64,000 nt of DNA from Actinomucor elegans (GCA_026027325.1 JAMSLZ010000011.1:992001-1056000); one strand, 5' to 3'; positions 1 through 11,719 are shown, counted from the stretch's first letter. Notes: a model not told the origin generated them from the sequence alone. Translations and numbers: made by a program.

Positions 1-1596
1 CACTTGCTTTTTGAGTGTTCGGATATGACATGCATCCAAGTGACTGCCAGTTAATTGACGGTAAGGCACCAGCATGATGGCTATCACCAGCAAGTGCTGA
101 AATTCATATCGAAACTGATGTGTCATTCTCTTTTGATCAAACTGAAAAGTGACTGGCCACTTTTCAGACGCTGTTTCGTCTGTAACAAGATGAACTAAAC
201 CTGCATAATATACATGTTGAAAACTGTTGGAGGCACCAAACCGTTTCCATGCTGAGGATAACCAAACATCAACACTGTCCAGTGGGTATTGATGCTTGAC
301 AAAGCATCGATACTCAAATTCAGCACATGTTTCGATCAAAAAGTTTCGATAATGACTAAGCACGCGATTAGCGCAATTCTAAATATCAAGATGATGATCC
401 AAGTTAGCGATAAGCTTTTCTTTTGTTTCCTTTTTTTTTATTATTTCTTTTCTTATCTTTACCAATTTGATGGCTTCCAGGATAGCAAAGCACTGTTTCA
501 AAGCTTTGGCATATTTTCCTTCTGCAAAATAACGCACCATGGTATCAATTAAGCGCATGGTATTTTGCTGGTGTTGTTGATGCTGCTGTTGCTGTGGTTG
601 CTGTAATGGTTGTGGCTGCAATAGCAAGGATTCAAAAGTAGATCTGAGCCAGTCGACTTGATTACCAATATGTTTGGAATATTTTAACTGTTGAATGATT
701 AAATCACTATCAAGTACATCATGGATATGATGTTTTGTTATATATGATGGCCAATGCCAAGGCAATGCAGTATGACCAGAAACAACTGCTGCAATATGAG
801 GATATGAAGCAATAGGATGCATTAAAGACACCAAAATGCGACAGAGCTCTTGTATGATAACTTGCAGAAAAGTCCAATCGTGTTGCTGTTCAAAAGCTCG
901 ATCTACACGCCGCCAGTAACGCTCGGCTTTTTTGCGTTTATCTCGGCCTGATGGGCCATCTAAGTTTGGACGAAAACTAAGATTAGGATCAAATAAAAGG
1001 TCATGGCGCAACTGAAGGCTTTTAAAGATATGATTAACGGATAGTTCTTTAAGTGTGTCGTAAGTGATAGGCGGTGTCCAATTGACTGGCGATGGTGGCG
1101 GTGGTGGAGATGAATCAATGGATGGTTTATTTTGACAGGTGGTGGCTGAATTGCTGATAGGACGCTTATTGCTGAATCGTCTTATGACCTTTTTGAATAA
1201 ATGGATGTTGTGTTGCAAATGAAGATAATGATGGTGGTATCGTTTGATATTGTTTTGGTAATAAGAAGCACCGCTGGTATAGCGAAGACGGTTGATAATA
1301 GACGATGTAAGTTGCGGTTGTCTATAATAACAATGAGACCATGAGCAATGGTTTTTATAGTATAGTTTAGAAAGTGATTTGAAGAACAGATGGTGGTGGT
1401 TGGGTAATACAATGTGTGACTTGGGTAGTACTGATGATTGTTCAGTTGAAGAGGAGGAGTTCAATGTGGCCGTGACTATAGCTGCATCACTGGTTACTAC
1501 CGTAGCTTCATTATCAGTATCTGCTAATGATTGACTCGGTTGATTTGGTTGCTGGTTTGGCTGTTGATTATCTTTGTAATGATCTTCTCTTAACAT
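1..1596 (-). CDS. TCP11/Sok1-family protein, 3' part cut by window start
   Basis: Two exons are visible on the minus strand: 1596-463 and 378-1, separated by an 84-nt intron (379-462) with a GTAAAG donor and a TTTAG acceptor. The open frame runs on into the intron, so its apparent C-terminus after AIKL is false; after splicing the protein continues as NCANRVLSHYRNFLIETC and onward to the window edge. The middle region, with LQLRHDLLFDPNLSFRPN and GRDKRKKAERYWRRV, is characteristic of the TCP11 family, which includes yeast Sok1, linked to cAMP/PKA-related growth signalling. The N-terminal ~150 residues are low complexity (Q, N, S, H). I chose the ATG at 1596; an in-frame ATG at 1770 would add 58 residues translated from an A/T-rich tract that looks like leader DNA. 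The family call is from remembered motifs; the exact role here is inferred. Confidence 0.8.
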
Positions 1597-2364
1597 GCAA
1601 TTTAATGGAATATTTTTGCTGAAACAAGTGTCTTGATAGTATAAAGTCTTTTTTTTTATAATATATATATATAATGAAAAAGAGAAAGAAAAGGTGAAAA
1701 CTAAAAAAAAAAAAAAAAGTTTTTTCTTCTCAGTTGCATCATTTTGAATCAGCATGGATATTTTAGCCATGCTTTATTGAAACCTTCCATATCCGGTCTT
1801 TTTTCCGCTTTTTCAGGGCGATCGACTAACTGTTATCATGCAAGCTGAGCTGTAGTACCAGAAGCTCACCAGTCATTCCACAGTATTCTGAATCCCGACC
1901 TAGTATAAATTCAGCACACTGTGCCGAGAAGCAACATTATACCATTTTTGTCTTTTCGCTTTCCTCGCGTTGAATGTTATAATATGGTACATTCCGTTTA
2001 GAATGTAACATAGCACCCCTGTTGCCATTAGACAATAAAACTTGTATTCGATGTATTTAATAATGAGCTTAATTACCTTGCAACGTGTTCAATGGATACG
2101 CTATAGTATGAAACAGTTCATTGTATATACTATGTACAGACGGAGACGAAAGATGTATAATGACACGACCTTTTACTATATGTGACCAATTGAAACAGTA
2201 GATCTTGATAGATTGAAAACAAACAGATCTTCTCTTAGCTTAGCCAGGATCAAGTTTTTCTACACTTTAAACCTACCTTATGCAGCCAACATGCAGATGA
2301 TGAATATCATAGAGTACATCCCTTTTATTTCTACTTTCTTTCTTTCTTTCTGTAATACTCTATC
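1597..2364. promoter_or_regulatory. Divergent intergenic region
   Basis: This 768-bp interval separates the TCP11-type gene (-) from the membrane-protein gene (+), so it should hold both promoters. A TATAAA element lies at 1904-1909. A CT-rich stretch just before the ATG at 2365 (about 2326-2352) resembles the pyrimidine-rich leaders of other genes in this window. No coding frame was seen. Confidence 0.4.
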
Positions 2365-3553
2365 ATGCACTCTCTAATCACTGTTTTAGTTTTCATTCTA
2401 TTACTATTTAATCCTATTGAAACATTTTCTATTTTACAAAAGCGCCAAGGTAGATCTTTGGCTTATACAGTTACTATTTTGTATTAACTTATTAAATAAT
2501 AGAGTGTAATGAAACCTTGTTCTTTTGTTCGCCTTTAGCAAACGACACTTGGTACTATCATAACTATTACAAATTTACATGGAACAAAAAGTATTTTGTG
2601 CACAATTTACTACATAAGTATGTACATTAACTTGTTTTCTATATACACAATAAATGCTATAGTAATCCTTTCTTTGTAACTAAAGTATGTAAGTATATAC
2701 ATACAAATATTCTCAATACACAACTCAAAAGCTAATACTGCATCTATAGAAAATTGTTAAATTCGATATCCATCTTGTCACTTATCACAAAGAAGGACGG
2801 TACGTCAAGTCCTGGTTCAACTTAACGAGCTCCCAAGAGTCATTAAAAGTACAAGTAGACGATGGTTGGTTTCCGACTCTACTACCAAAAGATGCAACAA
2901 GTAAAGTAACATGGACCATGTTAGCTTTCTTATTGGGCCGCCAAGATGACTTTTCTACCGACCCTCTTACTTATATGGACGATACTAATGGAGTCAATTC
3001 TTCTGTCCAGTTTCAAGTAGTTCGTAAGTTTTTATTTAAACTAAAGACGAAAACAAAACAAAAAAAAGCTTTATAGCTCACCTATATCTATATAGAGCCT
3101 GTGTCTACACCTACTGCTGTTCCTACTTTGAATAGCGATAGTATACAAGAGACTCTAGATTCTCATACATGGCTATTGGCAGCGATTATTGTGCCTTGCA
3201 TACTAGTGATTATAGCTATTTGTGTTTGTATTTGGTTATACAAGAATATGCAGAAACATAAAAAACAGCAGCAACAGCAGCAACAACAGCAGCAGCAGCA
3301 AATCAATCCTGAACAGCTGTATCAACATAGTTCCATTTTAAGCGCTCCAGATGCAATGATGCTAGCAAATAAATTTCGCCAAGTTTTAAACAATCAATCT
3401 GATATGAATGAAAAGCGTTTATTAATTGGAGAAGATTTGCTTCGACGTCAATTGCAATCAGATGAAGGCACGTCAGTATCTGAAGTTGAGAGAAGGACCT
3501 CTTCTACCATTAAGAAAAAATTACGTAGTCATCCCAAACTGTTCCCCTTTTAA
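2365..3553 (+). CDS. Single-pass (type I) membrane protein with polyQ cytoplasmic tail
   Basis: I assemble four exons: 2365-2449, 2539-2621, 2750-3023 and 3096-3553, totalling 299 codons plus stop. Exon 1 encodes a signal peptide (MHSLITVLVFILLLFNP). Exons 2-3 give an extracellular region of about 120 residues rich in aromatic and beta-type segments, with N-x-S/T sites. Exon 4 carries a short S/T/P linker, one transmembrane helix (WLLAAIIVPCILVIIAIC..), a basic stop-transfer stretch, then a run of about 12 glutamines and a tail of about 80 residues. The topology suggests a cell-surface sensor or wall-associated protein, but I do not recognise the extracellular domain. The intron 2 donor (GTACAT at 2622) is weak; it was chosen because it keeps the frame into exon 3, while the better-looking GTATGT three bases upstream does not. 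The acceptor is preceded by a CTAATA branch site. Confidence 0.65.
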
Positions 3554-4881
3554 TAAAAAAAAAAAAAAAAAAAAAAAAAGACTACTTTAAAACATATGCG
3601 CACAAGAAGAGTAGTTTAGTCAACGTTTGTATAGGTAGATAAAATTTTTGAAAGGAGGCATTAGGTACATAATCAACACCAAGATAACCTTTATTTCTGC
3701 ACAAAATTTCGAGCAAAGCATGTTCGCTATCGAAACAGCGTTCTTTAAACAAAGATTTCGATAAGGCTGGTTGCGTGTTCTGTGTATGGGGACTACTGAT
3801 TAGATGCCACATTTGACCAGGATCGATGAAAGATTTATGGATGAAAGTAATGCATATACTAATCACATTGTAATCAAGCAAGAATTTGAATAGGTACAGA
3901 AGCTCATTCTGAATAAAGAATGCTCATCAGACACGACATTAGACCAAGATTGATCGAGAAATCTATTATTGAATCAAGTATAATGGATTGTATTTAAAAT
4001 TCAGTTAATTGTTGATGGATAAATTATAGTAACTTTATTTTAGTTCAACTAAAGTTCTAATAGATGTATTAACTCATGCTGAATATGAAGTACTTTCAGA
4101 CAAGCTGTGCGTTTGAAATCTAACAAACGATTTATAGATTTAGATTTAGATTTAGAATTAGTTTAACCGAAATAAATGTATTTCATGGCTAATCGCTAAA
4201 ATAAAAGCTAATCATGATGTTTCAGTTAAATAATAATAGAGTCAGCCGAGCAACTGTTCAATTGATGACATCCAATAAAAATCGAGCCAGCATAAAGGTA
4301 ATGGTAGTAAACTTCTGCAGCATTTTCTGACAGTATTGTAGGCATTTTAGAGAGATGCTATATGACTCAACTCTGTTATGCATACACTAAGGGAAATATT
4401 GGTAATCTGCGGTATTTTTCAGACTATTTTAGGGTGAATTATCAGATGAAAAAAGATAATTAAAGAGAATACCAATTTTTACCAACAATATAGGGCTGAT
4501 TGGTTTACCTCAGACCACATCCGTCAACGACAGTATCGCAATAAAATTACATACTATCTATTAAGTGACGGATATCGAACTAAAGACTATACCACTTCTG
4601 ATAAGCAAATCCCAGAATAGTGTTCATATGGAAAAAAAAGTAGATACTAAAATATACCAAGGGCGTAGGAGCTTTAGAACAAGCGGTTTTCAATATTTAT
4701 ACAAGCAGTTTGTTATAATTAATTGTATCGTATCGTCCCCATTACATTGTTGAAGTACAAACGAGTTTTTCAATATAGCGTGACATCCGCTTAAAGTTCT
4801 GCACCCAGATAAAAAAAAAAAAAACTATGTCTGTCCCCGCCCGAAATCTTTCTTTTTGTCGTGCTCGTATTAAAAAATACC
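3554..4881. other. Intergenic region with poly-A run and dispersed repeat
   Basis: A run of about 24 A begins right after the membrane-protein stop (3556-3579). The rest is AT-rich and without a convincing gene. One copy of a dispersed repeat lies at 3901-3970, and weaker similar stretches occur near 4065 and 4235. The ORFs here (3582-3881 minus, 4565-4753 plus) lack family motifs or splice sense. Confidence 0.5.
3901..3970 (+). repeat. Dispersed ~65-bp repeat, copy 1
   Basis: Shares the order TTCTGA..., then CATCAGA-CGACATTA, then GA-CGA-TGA and AGA-ATCTATT with stretches at 8486, 20331, 27532, 28888, 39451 and 56781. This copy reads in the plus direction. Confidence 0.45.
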
Positions 4882-5880
4882 ATGTCTGTCATTCAACAGG
4901 CTTTACACGGCGTTTTTTCAGTGTACAAACCAAAAGGTTGGACTTCAAGAAAAGCTACAGATTTTGTGCAATTTGCTTTATCCAATGAGTTGTGGAGTCA
5001 GCATTATAAACATGCCATAGATCCTCCACAATTAAAAAGAAGAGATCGACTCAAGATTGGACATGGTGGTACATTGGTAAGCATATGCTTGCTATTCAAA
5101 ACCTTTTTTTTTTTTTTTTTTTACTGACCATTTTACTAGGATCCCATGGCAGAAGGTGTACTAGGTATTGTATTCGACTACAGGTACCAGTACTAGGTAA
5201 CAACGTGAATTCAATCTATTTGTAGTATTAGGTGTAGGCAGAGGATGCAAACAGCTTTCAAGCTACCTTCAGTGTACCAAGGTCCCTAAATAAGTGCTTC
5301 ATTAATACCATATATAGTATACTAAGTACTTTTTTAATACAGGAATACATAGTTACAGCGAAATTTGGTCAAGGGACTGATACGTTTGATGCGGAAGGCA
5401 CAGTGATTCAAACAGGCAAAACTGAGCATTTGACTCGAGAGTTGATCATGAAAACAATACCACAATTTACTGGAAACGTTACTCAAGTTCCCCCCATGTA
5501 AGTATATAATGTTTTCAACTGATCTTTATATAGTAATATTCGTGCTGTATAGTTACTCTGCATTAAGAATTCAAGGTAAAAGGCTTTATGATTATGCAAG
5601 AAATGGCATTGCTTTACCAGAACCTATCCAACCACGCCAAGTCTACATTGAATCACTAGAACTTGTTAACTTTGATCAAGATACGTGTGTGTTACGTGTA
5701 GTTTGTGGTGGAGGCACTTATATGAGAAGCTTAGTTCATGATATGGCAAATTCAATGGGAACATACGGCCACATGACTGCATTAGAAAGAACACGGCAGG
5801 GCAGATTTAGCGTAAGAGATGCACTGGTATTAAACACGGCATGTTTTAATGTAGAAAAGGTCAAAAGTGCTATTGTGTGA
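4882..5880 (+). CDS. PUS4: tRNA pseudouridine-55 synthase, TruB/Pus4 family
   Basis: Five exons: 4882-5076, 5140-5164 (25 nt), 5226-5281, 5343-5497 and 5553-5880, giving 252 aa. TruB enzymes convert U55 of the tRNA T-loop to pseudouridine. Visible motifs are GVFSVYKPKGWTS near the N-terminus, GHGGTL|DPMAEGVLVLGVGRG across the exon 1-2-3 junctions (the Asp is the catalytic residue), KEYIVTAKFGQGTDTFDAEG in exons 3-4, the PPIYSALRIQGKRLYDYAR segment in exons 4-5, and CGGGTYMRSLVHDMA near the C-terminus. The catalytic Asp is the first codon of the 25-nt microexon. The exon 3 donor (GTCCCT at 5282) is non-consensus but is the only one found that keeps the family sequence in frame. The start is the ATG at 4882. 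At 252 aa it is shorter than yeast Pus4. It lies 129 bp upstream of the Grr1-like gene on the same strand. Confidence 0.88.
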
Positions 5881-6009
5881 TAAAATAAGCTTATTGTTGC
5901 TGTCTTTTTTATAGTAGTCCTTATAAGGAGCCCTTTTTTTTTATGTTTGAAATATATTTTCTTTTTTTTTCTCTTTCTCTTTTGCATCTCTATTTTGATA
6001 CCACCTCTA

Positions 6010-7690
6010 ATGACCAATATAATGTCTATTAGTCAGTTACCTTCAGAACTCTTGTTGCAAATACTACAAAACATACTCGATGCACCAGATGCATCTTGCC
6101 AAGATCTTTTACATTGTGCACTTACATGTCGATCCTGGAGTTACTATGCACTACAGTTACTCTGGCATAAGCCGCTTATTCTCAAACCACAAACATGGCT
6201 CAAGTTTCAAAAGACATTACTACAAACTAATACCTACATATCCTATGCTCCACTTGTACGACGAATCAATTTGTCGGCAGTTCCCGAATTCATTAGCGAC
6301 GATAGCTTGCAAACGCTGTCGGTCTGCAAACAACTCGATCGTGTGACATTAACTGGGTGTACACATATTACAGATCAAGGCTTGATACAGTTCTTGCAGC
6401 AAGGTGTAGGCCAATTTTTATTATCCATGGATCTATCTGAAATCAAACATTTAACGGATGATACAGTACTTGCCATTGCTGCAAGCTGTAAAAAACTACA
6501 AGGCTTGAATTTAAGTGTGAATCCAGTCAAAGAGGAAGAATGCCATGGTATTACTGATACAAGTATAGTCAAATTGGCTGAAAATTGCAGAGATTTACGC
6601 AGAGTAAGGAGTATCCGATGGAAAATAGGAGATACTTATATCTTGTTTAATATAGATTCGATTGTCAAACTGGAAGTTACTGACAGATGCATCCATTACA
6701 GCATTAACCATGTTCTGTCCAACGCTATTAGAAATCGACGTAGTAAACTGTACTATTACAAATGAGTCGTTACGGGAGATATTTGCTCGATGCAGGGAGC
6801 TACGCGAGCTCAAAGTCAATAATTGCCACTACCTCAATGATCTTGGCTTTGTTCAATCCTCTCTCACAAAACCAATGCCTGAGAATAGCTTCTACTTTGA
6901 TCAACTTCGTATTTTGGAACTGGCCAATGTGTTTACAGTCACAGATCGTACTGTGGATTGTATCACTCGAGCTGCACCCAAGATCCGCAATTTGGTATTG
7001 AACAAGTGCATCAACCTTACTGACCGTAGTGTCGAATATCTGACACGACTGGGGCGCTACTTGCACTTTCTTCATCTGGGCAGTTGTAAAAATATTACAG
7101 ATCAAGCCATTATTCATCTCACAACCAAATGTACTCGTATCCGCTACATTGACCTCGCCAGCTGTTATAGACTAGGCGATGACACCGTCGTCGCCTTGGC
7201 CACCCTTCCCAAACTCAAACGTATCGGTCTCGTCAAGTGCCAAAATATTACTGATCGCGCCATCATGGCACTTACCCGCAATCCTCGCACAAGCGTATCA
7301 CTGGAACGAATCCATTTATCGTATTGCGACAAGTTGACGGTTGAAGCCATCTCAGTATTAGTGGTACACTGTCGCCGCTTGACTCATCTTAGCCTGTCGT
7401 TCATTCCAGCATTTCAAAGGAAGGAATTTCAAAGGTTTTGCCGACCACCACCCAAAGAGTACAGCATCGATTTGAGAAACACCTTTTGTGTGTTTAGTGG
7501 AGAGAATGTACGTGATTTGCGCGCGTATTTGAAATCAACGGATTATTTAAATAGTGAACGGGAGTTTCATACAGCTAATAATTCGGGAAGACTTTACCTT
7601 GAACAACGGCTACAACAACAACAGCAACAGCAGAGAAGTAGAATAGAAGAGTTGAATGATAATCTACAGAGAGCGAATATTGTAAATTAA
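6010..7690 (+). CDS. GRR1: Grr1-like F-box/leucine-rich-repeat protein
   Basis: Two exons, 6010-6603 and 6656-7690, about 541 aa. The N-terminal F-box (ISQLPSELLLQILQNILDA ... LTCRSWSYYALQLLW) would bind Skp1. It is followed by a long array of cysteine-containing LRRs with repeated cores such as L-x-GC-x-ITD, LVLNKCINLTDRSV, LHLGSCKNITDQAI and IDLASCYRLGDDTV. The arrangement matches yeast Grr1 and the animal FBXL2/FBXL20 group, substrate adaptors of SCF ubiquitin ligases; Grr1 in yeast targets G1 cyclins and couples nutrients to growth. Splicing out 6604-6655 (GTAAGG...AATATAG) joins RDLRR to IRLSNWKLLTDASI and restores the LRR. A Q-rich C-terminal tail ends the protein. ATGs at 6010 and 6022 are both plausible starts; upstream codons in frame are hydrophobic leader translation. 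Confidence 0.9.
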
Positions 7691-8745
7691 AAAATAATAA
7701 GAATAATAAAAAAAAGGGCATAGTTTGCTTTCAAGCTACTTTATAAACTAGAGTAAATAATACTATCCAAATTTATTGCTGTAATGTGCTTCATACAGTG
7801 CCTCTAACATGATTGCTTCTTGTCAAGTTTATAAGGTTTTGAAAGTGGTCCTGGGCACTACAAAGTATAAATCTGGCTTCAGCCAATGGGAATACAATTT
7901 TTTTCTCTCTTGTATACCTTGATGTATATACAGTGAGATGGATAGTATAATAAAACAAATCGAGTTGCATTTCATTCTGTAGTATGATGAACTATGATAT
8001 TTGATTTGGATCGGTTGAGAAATCTATTGACCATTATATCACATTTAAATAAAAATAACACAATCTAATACTAGTCATTATTGTCATATATTCATTGCAA
8101 TTTTTGTCATATTTTTCTGTTGTACTTCAATAATGCTATCGAATATAAATACTCTGAATAAATACATACGCTTTATGCTTTACAAAAGAGCATATAGAAA
8201 GCAGCTACATTTATACTTGCCAAATATTTTAACACAGTCAAGGATACTATTATAGCTCAAACAGCTATATAAGTTGACTAGTAGCTATAAATAAGTTACT
8301 ATATGAGTGAACAAGAGAGCATGTCAAATAAGTCTTAGATCGATTCCAGCGGATATAAAAATCAGCTAATTTCTTTTATCATAAATACACTCCAATCATG
8401 TGTAATAATCAGTTTAGTACGAGCCTCATTCTATTCTTAAAAAAGCCCATTTTAATTTATTCTAATCTATATCCAAATCTCTCAGTTTACTCTGAGCATT
8501 TAGCTATCAGTCATCAAATACAACATTAAGCCAAAATCGATTGATATTTATGATATTTACAAACTATATGAAATGCTTGCAATGCATATCACATATCTAA
8601 AATGCAATATGCTTTTTGTTCTTCAATTAAACAATGGCTATATCAGACTAAGTATTTTATTTCGAATATGCAGTAGTCATCAGATATGACGCTGAGCTGA
8701 AATCTGCTCAGAAATTCAGAGGGGTTTTTTCTAAGTGAGATACTA
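7691..8745. other. AT-rich intergenic region with repeat traces
   Basis: About 1.05 kb downstream of the Grr1-like gene, with no credible coding frame. It holds one dispersed repeat copy (8486-8550) and a weaker related stretch near 8660-8715. It ends at the left edge of block R copy A. Confidence 0.5.
8486..8550 (+). repeat. Dispersed ~65-bp repeat, copy 2
   Basis: Contains CTCTGAGCATT, GTCATCAAATACAACATTA and GCC-AAATCGATTGA in the same order as the other copies. It is the most diverged of those I list. Confidence 0.4.
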
Positions 8746-9708
8746 TACATGGATTAATCATAGCGGCGCAATTGTTTGTGGGACTACTGCAATTAATAAA
8801 GCAGTTTTTATGATCTATGTTGCAATTGAAGTACATATCAATAACACTTGTACTGTCCACACGTAAGTTTGGATCATTCATCTAACCTTTACATGATACA
8901 GTAACTCTATCTATGTTAGAGCTTTTTCTATGATAATTCGCAAATTATTGCTCATTTTCTCAAGACATTTATCCTTTTTTAAGGCTCATAGCGTGTATGA
9001 ATATTTTGGTAGTGTCACATTTGTGATCAAATGTCAGCGTCTAGTCAAGTCGTTTGGTCCTACATGTAAGTTACTTATTTTATGGAGTCATGACTTATTA
9101 TCGACAAATAAGACAATGGATGAAGCTACCCGTGACTTTATTATAAAAGAAACTCCTGCTACTCTCAATTAATGATAGAAGTAATTCATCCAAATGACTG
9201 ATAAAGATCTCAAAATGACTAGTGATAATGTTGAGTGAGCTGTTGGCAATACTAGAGCAGGATGCTCTCAACCATAAGCCATGCATCAAATAATTATCAG
9301 AGAGTAATTAAACTGTCTAGAATGGATAACATTGGTGCACCAAATAGTCACTTAGGAAGGTTAAACATGAATATGCTATGCGAATCAATTAATCAACATC
9401 CACTACTTGCCATCTGGCATCTAAAGTGATTTTATTTGTCTTGCCCTGATCGAATTTGACAAGTGTAGTTCACTCAAAGTTGCAGGATTACACAAATTTG
9501 TGCATAGGTGCTATATATCAATCATCATAGAAGCTTTCAAAACAAAAGCAGAATATGCTCATATGACAAATCATATAACGTTTAGATAAACTTAGCAGTT
9601 CTTTCAGAGCATAAATTACTAACCATATACAATATTTATTTAGCTTTTGCTCAATGAATGTACTACGCTGCTAATAATGCATGTTATATAAACAATACTT
9701 GTTCATAT
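8746..9708 (+). repeat. Block R, copy A (963 bp)
   Basis: Direct repeat of 15406-16333. Reading the two side by side, about a dozen mismatches appear over 928 aligned bases, roughly half of them in the first 70 bp. The only length differences are a 2-base insertion near 8761 and a 33-base insertion at 8795-8827. The block ends on its right about 250 bp from the stop of F-box gene A. It contains an 80-codon plus-strand ORF (8930-9172) that is also intact in copy B, and two GTAAGT motifs that look like splice donors. I do not recognise any protein. Confidence 0.85.
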
Positions 9709-9958
9709 GTAGATTTCTCGATAAATCCCTGTCAAATGTTGCGTGCTATGAATATGCTATTACGTTTGTTGAAGCCTTTGTTTAATTGAAATATTATAAG
9801 TACTCTATACTTGTTAACAATCAACAGCAAGCTATATCATCTCAATTTCGCTTCGATATTAACCTGGCCACTGTTAACCAAATAAACACACTTAAAAACC
9901 AAAGAGAAAGTTTGAAATAAGCACTGCTACAATAAGCTAGGTTTGGATAGTTTTATTT

Positions 9959-11719
9959 TTATTTTGAGGATACTAGATCAAGCTTAATATCCCAAGGACG
10001 GGTTTTAAAAGTAAAATCAAGAGTTTTGATTTCTTGACAATGAATATGCAAGGAAAGCACGGCTTTATCATTCCATAGCTTTTGAAATAAAACACTGGGG
10101 GATTCAATGGAGTCATTCACTTCATCAGTGACATAATAATATGATTTTTTGCGTGTATCAATTCTGAGGCTGACATTCCCGAATATACAGAAATCAGTGC
10201 TCCAACTCCAAGCCAAAGTGTCCAAAGATATATTTGGAATCTCAATAACGAGGTTGTGATAGCCTTGAAGAGGAGTTCCGTCACTATTAACGCGGTCGCA
10301 GTATTTTATTCTGAGAATAGATAATGATGGAAATCGAATAGAGAGCTCGGTAAACAATTCGTTTGGAATGGTGCAGCTGTTCACCGTTATTTCTTTTATC
10401 GACGTATTTGTTTGCACTTGCATCGTATTACGGTAGAAAAAGTTCAGGTTTGAAAATTCGAGCTTTTCTAGTGAGGGACATTGCTGACAAACGAAATCCA
10501 CGAATGTACTACCACCGAATTCTGTACCATCAAAACGCTCTTTAACATATATTAATGATTTTAGAAAGCCTCCTGCTCGGTGCAATAGTTTTGTAGACAT
10601 TCGTGTATCCCTGTCATATCTCGATGAAAGGCATACTTCAATTGGGACATGTCGATCTTCTGTTTTTTCTTTGGAGTTTTTGATACACACGTATGGCAGT
10701 GCGGTGGTAGTGCCATAGTTTATACGTATGTGGGCGTCCGACCTTTTCATAGAGAAATAATCAGCTAATACGCCAGGTATATCAGCAATACCCACCCATG
10801 CATACGAATTTTTTTTCATATTGCGAATGAAAGTGAAGAATTGCAGCCATAGGAAGTTTGGTATAGTATCATCACTATGTCTACTGTCTCGATAATGCCT
10901 TATGTGAAAACTATTAAGGTTTGGAAATGCGTGCATGATATATTCCAACAACTTCTTTGTTACATAGATGCCATGAAGGTGAAGGTATTTAATAGTCGGG
11001 CATATATCCAAAGAGTGTACATCTGGGAGCATATTTGCAATCATACCCATACAGTAGTATCCGCGCAAATTCAATCGGTCCAAGTTTTTACAGCATGCAA
11101 TATACTTGCCGATTTGGTAAAAGGTCTTCATAGAGTCCAAGTTGACAGTTAAAGCGCGTAAAACAGGAAATTCATTCAAATTTTGCAATAATAGCCGACT
11201 TGCAGCGTTGGTCGGAATCGTATAGTTTTCATACACGTATAACTCGCGCAAGCTTGCACGAAGATAGTATATAATGTTGATATACATTTGTTTATCTACT
11301 TCCGATGTAATATTTAGAAGACTTGGTATACGTTCAAGGTGCTTACAAGCTCCCCTTTCACAAGCCTCTTGTAATGCTTTAAGGACACCACCGCCCCTGC
11401 TGAGTCCGCCATCAATCACTTCAAGTTTTGGGCATCTGAGCAGAAGCAGGTAAAAGAACTCTTCATCAACCTGCATAAGGATGTTTTTCACGTAACATGC
11501 AGGCTTGTATTCAGTAGAATATAAGGTAGCTAACAACTTGGAGAACGTTTTGTGTTGAAAAATGCGAATTTTTTCGTACAAGCGCACCTGGGCATGTTCA
11601 CTCCAATTTTTACAAGTCAGTTGGCATCGACAAAGATATCTACTGCCACCGCTATCTTCCAAAACTATGCCAAATATAAGATCCAGAATTTCGCCAGGAA
11701 GATGTTTCCATGATTTCAT
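9959..11719 (-). CDS. F-box-like protein, tandem paralog A
   Basis: A single uninterrupted frame of 586 aa, starting at MKSWKHLPGEILDLIF. The first ~50 residues look like an F-box: LPGEILDLIF, then CRCQLTCKNWSEHAQVRLYE. The rest is a long, poorly conserved, leucine-rich region with LRR-like spacing (for example FPSLSILRIKYCDRVNSDG), as in many fungal F-box/LRR adaptors that recruit substrates to SCF ligases. An ATG 18 nt upstream (11737) is possible, but the start at 11719 matches paralog B at 16541-18301, which has exactly the same length. By eye the two proteins are about 60-65% identical. The 5' flanks are also homologous. No substrate can be inferred. Confidence 0.8.
   Translation of the reverse strand: MKSWKHLPGEILDLIFGIVLEDSGGSRYLCRCQLTCKNWSEHAQVRLYEKIRIFQHKTFSKLLATLYSTEYKPACYVKNILMQVDEEFFYLLLLRCPKLEVIDGGLSRGGGVLKALQEACERGACKHLERIPSLLNITSEVDKQMYINIIYYLRASLRELYVYENYTIPTNAASRLLLQNLNEFPVLRALTVNLDSMKTFYQIGKYIACCKNLDRLNLRGYYCMGMIANMLPDVHSLDICPTIKYLHLHGIYVTKKLLEYIMHAFPNLNSFHIRHYRDSRHSDDTIPNFLWLQFFTFIRNMKKNSYAWVGIADIPGVLADYFSMKRSDAHIRINYGTTTALPYVCIKNSKEKTEDRHVPIEVCLSSRYDRDTRMSTKLLHRAGGFLKSLIYVKERFDGTEFGGSTFVDFVCQQCPSLEKLEFSNLNFFYRNTMQVQTNTSIKEITVNSCTIPNELFTELSIRFPSLSILRIKYCDRVNSDGTPLQGYHNLVIEIPNISLDTLAWSWSTDFCIFGNVSLRIDTRKKSYYYVTDEVNDSIESPSVLFQKLWNDKAVLSLHIHCQEIKTLDFTFKTRPWDIKLDLVSSK

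Noticed and set aside
379..462. C-terminal tail of the minus 463-codon ORF
   Set aside because: It is intron translation; the family sequence resumes after an AG at 379-380.
289..552. Plus-strand ORF of 87 codons
   Set aside because: Antisense to the TCP11-type exons and the intron between them; F/Y-rich composition from T tracts.
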